Positions 58,183 through 64,000 of a DNA stretch of 64,000 nt are shown here, piece by piece. This DNA is from Diogma glabrata. Taxonomy: Eukaryota > Arthropoda > Insecta > Diptera > Cylindrotomidae. The translations under genes and the position numbers were made by a program. The notes under the pieces were generated by a model. The model ran no database searches and was not told the DNA's origin. It worked only from the letters and a program-made list of their open reading frames with translations. How positions within the stretch are numbered: the first letter of the stretch is position 1; every line of letters begins with the position of its first letter. The DNA is taken from the NCBI GenBank assembly GCA_963693315.1, contig OY856187.1:115986843-116050842 (forward strand), written 5' to 3'.

Positions 58183-58445
58183 TACGTAACGCTTACCATC
58201 AAAGTAAGAAAACTAAACTATCTAGGACAAACCATGCGGAACGATAAATACAGATTACAACAGCTGATTTTTTTAGGCAAAATCGTCGGAAGGAGGAGCA
58301 AAGGTAAAAGAAAGACTGCAAAACCTATCAGAATGCGGAGCAATACTGACACAAAAGGGCTATTAAATATCGTTAAATCAAAACACCAACTGCAACTGTT
58401 GATGACCACCATCCGATCCGGATTAGGAACCTAAAGAAGAAGAAA
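58183..58445 (+). pseudogene. 3' end of a LINE (endonuclease/RT type)
   Basis: Reads VRKLNYLGQTMRNDKYRLQQ, LIFLGKIVGRRSKGKRKTAK and ends ATIRSGLGT-like-stop followed by AAGAAGAAGAA. This resembles the last ~75 residues and the short AAG-rich tail of a common insect non-LTR retrotransposon. Everything upstream is lost. Confidence 0.65.
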
Positions 58446-59571
58446 AATTTCAAACAAACTTAAGGTAAATTATAAACAAAAACATTCAAACTGAAAAATA
58501 TCACGATGTTAGGTTAAATATGAACGATAAAAAAAACCGGTCAAAACTCAAAATTCTCCAAAAATCGTTGGCAGTTTCTTTACGATTTTAATCGATAGAT
58601 GTTCTAATTAAAGAGGCCCTCGTTTAATCCAACAATAGCAAATCATTCCTAGCATAAAAATCGCGTGAAATGATTTTTGGAAAATCATCAATTAAAATTA
58701 ATTAAATTTATGTAAACTTAATGTAATAAAAAAAACTTATAAATAAATAAAGAAAACAAGCAGATATAGACCAGTGAAAATAGCTTTTTGTAAGGAAAAA
58801 ACGTCGGACAAGTGCGAATATAATTCGCTCGTCAAGGGTTCCGTGTATATATTGTTCTACGAGAATAGTTCTTCTCCAAAACGCAATTTTCGAAATAAGC
58901 CAAAAACGGGGCTTTCGAAAATTACAAAACAAATTGATTTGCACTATACAAAAAACAATCACCTTTCATATGACCCCCCATATGACATGATCAAAAATAA
59001 TTTTTTTCAAAATTTCTATTCCAATGAACATTTGAAATTATAACAACCAAAAAAAATTTTAGTTTCGATTTAGCAAAATCCCTACACCCGTGAATTTAAA
59101 AAAAAAATTTCTTTTGTAATGTTCGTTGATAAGAGGGGGACAAAACAAAATTTTACATTTTCGAAAATAAATCGAAAACTGTGCTTTCGAAAATTACAGA
59201 AAAAATTGTTTTGCGCTACAAAAAAAAATCGCCTTTCATATGACACCCCCTCCCCCCACTTGAAATGATGGCATCAAAATTTTTTCGCTTAATTTTGAGT
59301 TTACACAAAAAAAGTGACCTCATTTTCACACGAAAATCCTCCTGTGCTGGAAACATTTTTTTCAAAAAAATTAGTAATCTTTATTTTTGTTGAAACAAGT
59401 AGACGTTTCAACAAAAATAAAGATAATTAATTTTTTTGAAAAAACTGTTTCCTTTTTAGATGGTGTAAAAAAAATAAACATTAACATAATATAAACACCG
59501 AAACATTTTCCAGAAAATGCGAAAAACTGATTAAACTTTAAAGATAATAATATTCATTATTTGTTAAAATT

Positions 59572-61400
59572 ACTTCGGTCTGAAAGAGCTAAGTATTACA
59601 TTCATGAGCCAAAAGTGAAATTCTTACCCCTTCTTTTTTGGCATTTCTCGACGTTTTAGGACCTACTGATTCTAAATAAGCACAAAAAAAAATTTATGTC
59701 TGTCTGCCGGCTGTCCGTCATTACCTACGCTGCAGGGAAACCCGCTGAAGGGATTTCAAAAATTTTTACGCTGTGTTCGATAACTGTACCGGAAGCGTGT
59801 CAAAAAAATCATTAAGTGTGTCAAAAACAGCAAATTCTCATATTTTTGGTTTAAAAAACGTTCATTTTAAGTGATTACGAGCAGGAACATTGAATTTGGA
59901 AAAATTTTGATGGTAGGGATTGGTATGTGAGATCAAAAACTAGATTATTGCATTAAAAGTTTGTCAAAAAAATGTTGTTAAGTGTGTCAAAAGAAAGATT
60001 TCTATTAATTTTTTTACCCAATTTTTTGGAAAAAAATAAAATTAATCATTTGTTTGAAATGAATTTTTATTATTATTATTGAGATAATGAGACAATTATG
60101 GCACTATAAGTTTGTCAAAAAAATGTTGTCAAGTGTGTCAAAAGAAAGATTTTTATTTATTTTTTTACCCAATTTTTTGGGAAAAAATTAAATTAATTAT
60201 TTGTTTGAAACGAAATTTTATTATTATTATTGAGAATTATGGCATCATCAGTTTGTAAAAAAATTATTGTCAAGTGTGTCAAAAAAAAGATTTTATTTAG
60301 TTTTTCCCAATTTTTTGGAAAAAAATAAAATCAATTATTTGTTTGAAATGAAATTTTATTATTATTATTGAGAATTATGGCATTATAAGTTTGTCAAAAA
60401 AATGTTGTCAAGTGTGTCAAAAGAAAGATTTTTATTTACTTTTTTAGCCAAGTTTTTGGAAAAAAATAAAATTAATAATTTGTATGACATGAAATTTTAT
60501 TATTATTATTGAGAATTATGGCATTATAAGTTTGTCAAAAATATAATGTCAAGTGTGTCAAAAAATGATTTCATTTATTTTTTAGGCAATTTTTTGGAAT
60601 AAAAAATGCAGCTGTTTTTATGACGTAAATGTAATTGAAAATGAAATTGGACATGGACATTTTTGAATTTGTTATAGTTTTTGAAATATTTTTGAAATTT
60701 TGAAAAAAGTTTGTATTTTTCATTTTGTAATAATTTTTGCAATATTTTCAGAATTTTGGAAAAAGTTTTTATTTTTGATTTTGTAAGAATTTTTGGAATA
60801 TTTTTAGAATTTTGAAAAATTTTAAATTTTTGATTTTATTAAAATTTTTGGAATTTTGAAAAGAGTTTAAATTTTTGATTTTGTAATGATTTTTACAATA
60901 TTTTTAGAATTTTGGAAAAGTCTGAATTTTTAAGAATTTTTGGAATATTATTGGAATTTAGAAAAAGTTTAAATATTTGATTTTATTTTAATTTTTGGAA
61001 TTTTGAAAAAAGTTTGATTTAATTTAATTTTTACAATATTTTTGGAATTTTGAAAGAAATATGAATTTGTGATTTTGTAATATTTTCTCGAAACGCTAAA
61101 TGGAGAGGTTTTTGAGTAGTTTTCTGAGTGTACCATCTTTTCACTAAATTATGTTAATTTATGATCTGTTATAATTTTCCGGCATCGTATTGATGTTTCG
61201 TGTTAGTTTTGTAATAAATTTCTAAACAGAGATAAAAAATATTTGTACTTTAACAAAGAGTTATGTTTGATATACATCGCTGTCCAAAACTAAAAACCAT
61301 GTCATCATAAAAGTTTTTTGCCGAAAACTATATCAAAATCCTTAACCCAGACCGAAGTCTTGATATCTCAGAGCTGTGAGATTTCAGCCCCTCCATATTT
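59572..61400 (+). mobile_element. Modular satellite-bearing element family A, copy 3 (complete ends)
   Basis: Begins ACTTCGGTCTGAAAGAGC. It has the TGTCTGTCTGCCGG tract, a ~145-bp array (59990-60560), a 60-bp array (60655-61080), then a shared 3' module: AGACCGAAGT (61349-61358, inverse of the 5' end), stem-loop CTCAGAGCTGTGAG (61367-61380), and end CCCTCCATATTT. Its insertion into foldback F defines both ends with no clear target duplication. Confidence 0.8.
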
Positions 61401-61445
61401 TACCATTGAAATCCTATAAAAATAAAAAATTTTTCCATGGTAATG

Positions 61446-61593
61446 TTAAAATCAAAATTAAACGTAAAAATAAATATTTTGATTCCAAAAAATTACAGCG
61501 CATTAGGGACATAATAAGTTAAAATCAAAATTAAACGTAAAAATAAATTTTTTGATTCCAAAAATTACAGCGTATTAGGGACATAATAAGGCA
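61446..61593. repeat. Short tandem duplication (~73 bp x 2)
   Basis: TTAAAATCAAAATTAAACGT through ATTAGGGACATAATAAG occurs twice in a row inside foldback F copy 2. Confidence 0.8.
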
Positions 61594-62147
61594 AGTTTTC
61601 ACCAAATTGTGTGAAAATTTTTTTTTGAGGGAGGAGATAAAAATTAAAAACGAAAAAAACTTATTTAATCGGTTTTTTCTATTTTCACGGTAAATTTTAG
61701 GTTATGTGAAAAAATGTCTCACATAAAAGTTATAGACCTTTTTATTAACTACAAATTTTACTTTAAAAGAAGTCTAGTAAAGAAAAGAGGTCTAGTTTCG
61801 CTGAAAATCGTGAAAAACCATTTTCTACCTCTTAAAGCTCACCCCATTTCCCCCTTGTATCTCGGATCACCTTTAATTTATTTTTCGCATCATTTGCGCA
61901 ATATTTTCTTCCATATCCAATAGTTTACATGCAGTTACTAATTTTTTCCATTTTTTGCCTGTTTTAAGGCATCTGCACTGGTTTAATCGGTCTTTTCCAA
62001 TAAAGGAAGTTTTCGTTTAATCAAAAATCAGAACATTTTTCCTAGAAAGCCGGCAAAAATGTTTGTCATGTGGCACCGACTTTACTATTTGTTGATCTCC
62101 AGTACAAAAAATTTTTAAAAAATTTATAAGAACAAAATTAAATTTAG

Positions 62148-62400
62148 GCTGCCAATAATCCAGCTAGTGACATATTCCTTGATGATGTAACATACTATCT
62201 TCCTCATATGATTAGAGTCCACATAATATAAAGTTATATGAAGGTTCGTTTGTACGGCAAGCAATATATAGTGCCATCATCAACGAATATTTTATAACAT
62301 AACTAAGATTAGATTAGGATGCTACCGTTGACTGAATAGAGTTCATCCTAAGTATCCCTAAAGGCTAAAATTTTGCTTTGGCTGGAGACAGCTCACTGCA
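62148..62400 (+). repeat. Dispersed repeat D, second long copy
   Basis: Matches 6735-6960 through AATAATCCAGCTAGTG, AGTTATATGAAGGTTCG and CTACCGTTGACTGAATAGAG. Together these define the full repeat. Confidence 0.65.
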
Positions 62401-62628
62401 GCTATTGCGATAAGTGATATATTTCACGTTTACTCATATATCAATAGAAAATACTGCAGTACCCCTGCATGTCGTTGGTTATTTGTTGAGACTTTTTATT
62501 TACAAATTAAGCCCGTGCCCGTACGCTCAAAATATTTATTTCGCAACAAAATTTAAAATCTATAAAAAAGAAAAAATATTTACATAAATTGATAAATATT
62601 TCACATACACCACCTTTGCTTCAATTTT

Positions 62629-64000
62629 ACTTCGGTCTGAAAGACCTAAGTATTACATTCATGAGCTCAAAGTGAAATTCTTACCCCCACTTTTTTTGAC
62701 ATTTCTCGACGTTTTAGGACCTCCTGATTCTAAAAAAGCAAAAAAAAAAAAATGTATGTCTGTCTGTCGGCCGGCCGGCCGGTCGGCCGGCCGTCACAAC
62801 CGACGAAATCTAGAAAACCGCTGGACGGATTTGAAAATTTTTTTTTTCTAAAAATAGGTTTACTTAATAGGAAGAGCCGAAAGGACGATGTGTTCGATAA
62901 CTGTACCGGAAGTGTGTCAAAAAAATCATTAAGTGTGTCAAAACAAGGAAATTTGCATATTTTTTGCTTAAAAAACGTTCATTTTAAGTGATTACGAGTA
63001 GGAACATTAAATTTGGAGAAATCTTGATGGTCGGGATTGGTATGTGAGACCAAAATCTAGATTATTGCATTATAAGTTTGTCAAAAAAATGTTGTCAAGT
63101 GTGTCAAAAGAAAGATTTTTATTTATTTTTTTACCTAATTTTTTGGAAAAAAAATAAAATTAATTGTTTGTTTGAAATGAAGTTTTATTATTATTATTGA
63201 GAATTATGGCATTATAAGTTTGTCAAAAAAATGTTGTCAAGTGTGTCAAAAGAAAGATTTTTATTTATTTTTTTACCCAATTTTATGGAAAACAAGAAAA
63301 TTGTTGGTTTGAAATGAAATTTTATTATTATTATTGAGAATTATGGCATCATAAGTTTATCAGAAAAATGTTGTCAAGTGTGTCAAAAGATTTTTAATTA
63401 GTTTTTTACCCAATTTTTTGGAAAAAATTAAAATTGTTTCTTTGAAATGAAATTTTATTATTATTATTGAGAATTATGGCATTATAAGTTTGTCAAAACA
63501 TGTTGTCAAGTGTGTCAAAAGAACGGTTTTTATTTATTTTTTACCCAATTTTTTACAAAAAAATAAAATTAATGATTTGTGACATGATATTTTATTATTA
63601 TTATTGAGAATTATGGCATTATAAGTTTGTCAAAAAATAATGTCAAGTGTGTCAAAAAATGATTTCATTTATTTTTTTAGCCAATTTTTTGGAAGAAAAT
63701 GTAGCTGTTTTTATGACGTAAATGTAATTTAAAATGAAATTGGACATGGAAATTTTTGAATTTGTTATAATTTTGGAAATATTTTTGGAATTTTGAAAAA
63801 GTTTGTATTTTTGATTTTGTAATAATTTTTACAATATTTTTAGAATTTCGGCAAAAGTTTTAATTTTTGATTTTGTAAGAATTTTTGGAATATTTTTAGA
63901 ATTTAGGAAAATTTTTAATTTTTGATATTATGATAATTTTTGGAATTTTGAAAAAATTTTCAATTTTTGATTTTGTAATAATTTTTGCAATATATTTAGA
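62629..64000 (+). mobile_element. Modular satellite-bearing element family A, copy 4 (cut by window end)
   Basis: Begins ACTTCGGTCTGAAAGACC. It has an expanded GGCCGGCC tract (62769-62792), a ~140-bp array (63060-63660), and a 60-bp array from 63740 running off the window. The 3' module lies outside. Confidence 0.8.

Larger units (their letters stand above)
58766..61995. mobile_element. Foldback element F, copy 2, split by family A copy 3
   Basis: Starts AGACCAGTGAAAATAGC like copy 1 and ends with AATATTTTCTTCCATATCCA and CTGTTTTAAGGCATC like its right arm. 59572-61400 is a later insertion: flanks AATATTCATTATTTG/TTAAAATT and ACCATTGAAATC join to the sequence intact in copy 1 at ~54170. The left third (58800-59280) has tandem pieces (GGGCTTTCGAAAATTACA and CTTTCATATGAC, twice) absent from copy 1. 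Confidence 0.7.

Overview
The window is strongly AT-rich, intron-rich animal DNA that looks like an insect genome; I cannot name the species. Three protein-coding genes are supported. (1) On the minus strand (17262 to 7925) is a cyclic-nucleotide-gated channel of the insect CNGL / beta-subunit type. Three exons were found, joined across a ~6.2 kb intron by exactly compatible splice phases, giving 1031 codons plus stop. (2) On the plus strand (46425-55456) is a secreted serine carboxypeptidase of the CPVL / vitellogenic carboxypeptidase-like group, with four exons (487 codons in the preferred model) and an intact Ser-Asp-His triad. (3) mRpS25 (55660-56280), a mitochondrial small-subunit ribosomal protein in three exons (167 codons), starts only 204 bp after the carboxypeptidase stop.

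Most of the rest is mobile DNA, often nested. Five hAT elements can be delimited by terminal inverted repeats plus 8-bp target duplications: 208-5651, 18914-21696, 32550-34032, 38053-42328 and 49494-53126. Each carries recognisable but broken transposase remnants. Three duplications are perfect and two match at 7 of 8 bases. There are also two copies of a short element flanked by 2 bp (3151-4800 and 26284-27094). One of these holds an 838-bp insertion built of two 325-bp direct repeats that each carry a tRNA-like Pol III promoter. Further pieces are a truncated LINE reverse transcriptase (19458-20472) with a second 3'-end copy at 5879-5993, another LINE 3' end near 58183-58445, a Crypton-like fragment, several foldback/hairpin elements and MITEs.

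The most striking structure is a modular non-coding family with four copies (27688-29790, ~34495-37377, 59572-61400, 62629 to the window end). Its architecture is a 5' terminal motif, a central ~143-bp tandem array, a ~60-bp tandem array, the inverted 5' motif about 50 bp before the 3' end, and then a small stem-loop. One copy sits inside another repeat whose empty version is present at ~54170, which shows insertion without an obvious target duplication. This is the layout of non-autonomous Helentrons (HINE/DINE-1-like), here with very large satellite-like centres. A second family (10397-~14070 and ~42815-44375) has a similar layout with ~320-bp tandem units.

Layout: 0.2-5.7 kb hAT-1 with nested repeats; 7.9-17.3 kb CNGL gene, whose large intron holds the second Helentron-like family, a 2-kb hairpin and a MITE; 18.9-21.7 kb hAT-2 nest; 23.9-27.1 kb repeats and MITEs; 27.7-29.8 and 34.5-37.4 kb satellite-bearing elements; 32.5-34.0 kb and 38.0-42.3 kb hAT-3 and hAT-4; 42.8-44.4 kb second Helentron-like copy; 46.4-56.3 kb carboxypeptidase and mRpS25, with hAT-5 and a foldback in carboxypeptidase introns; 58-64 kb LINE remnant, foldback and two further satellite-bearing elements.
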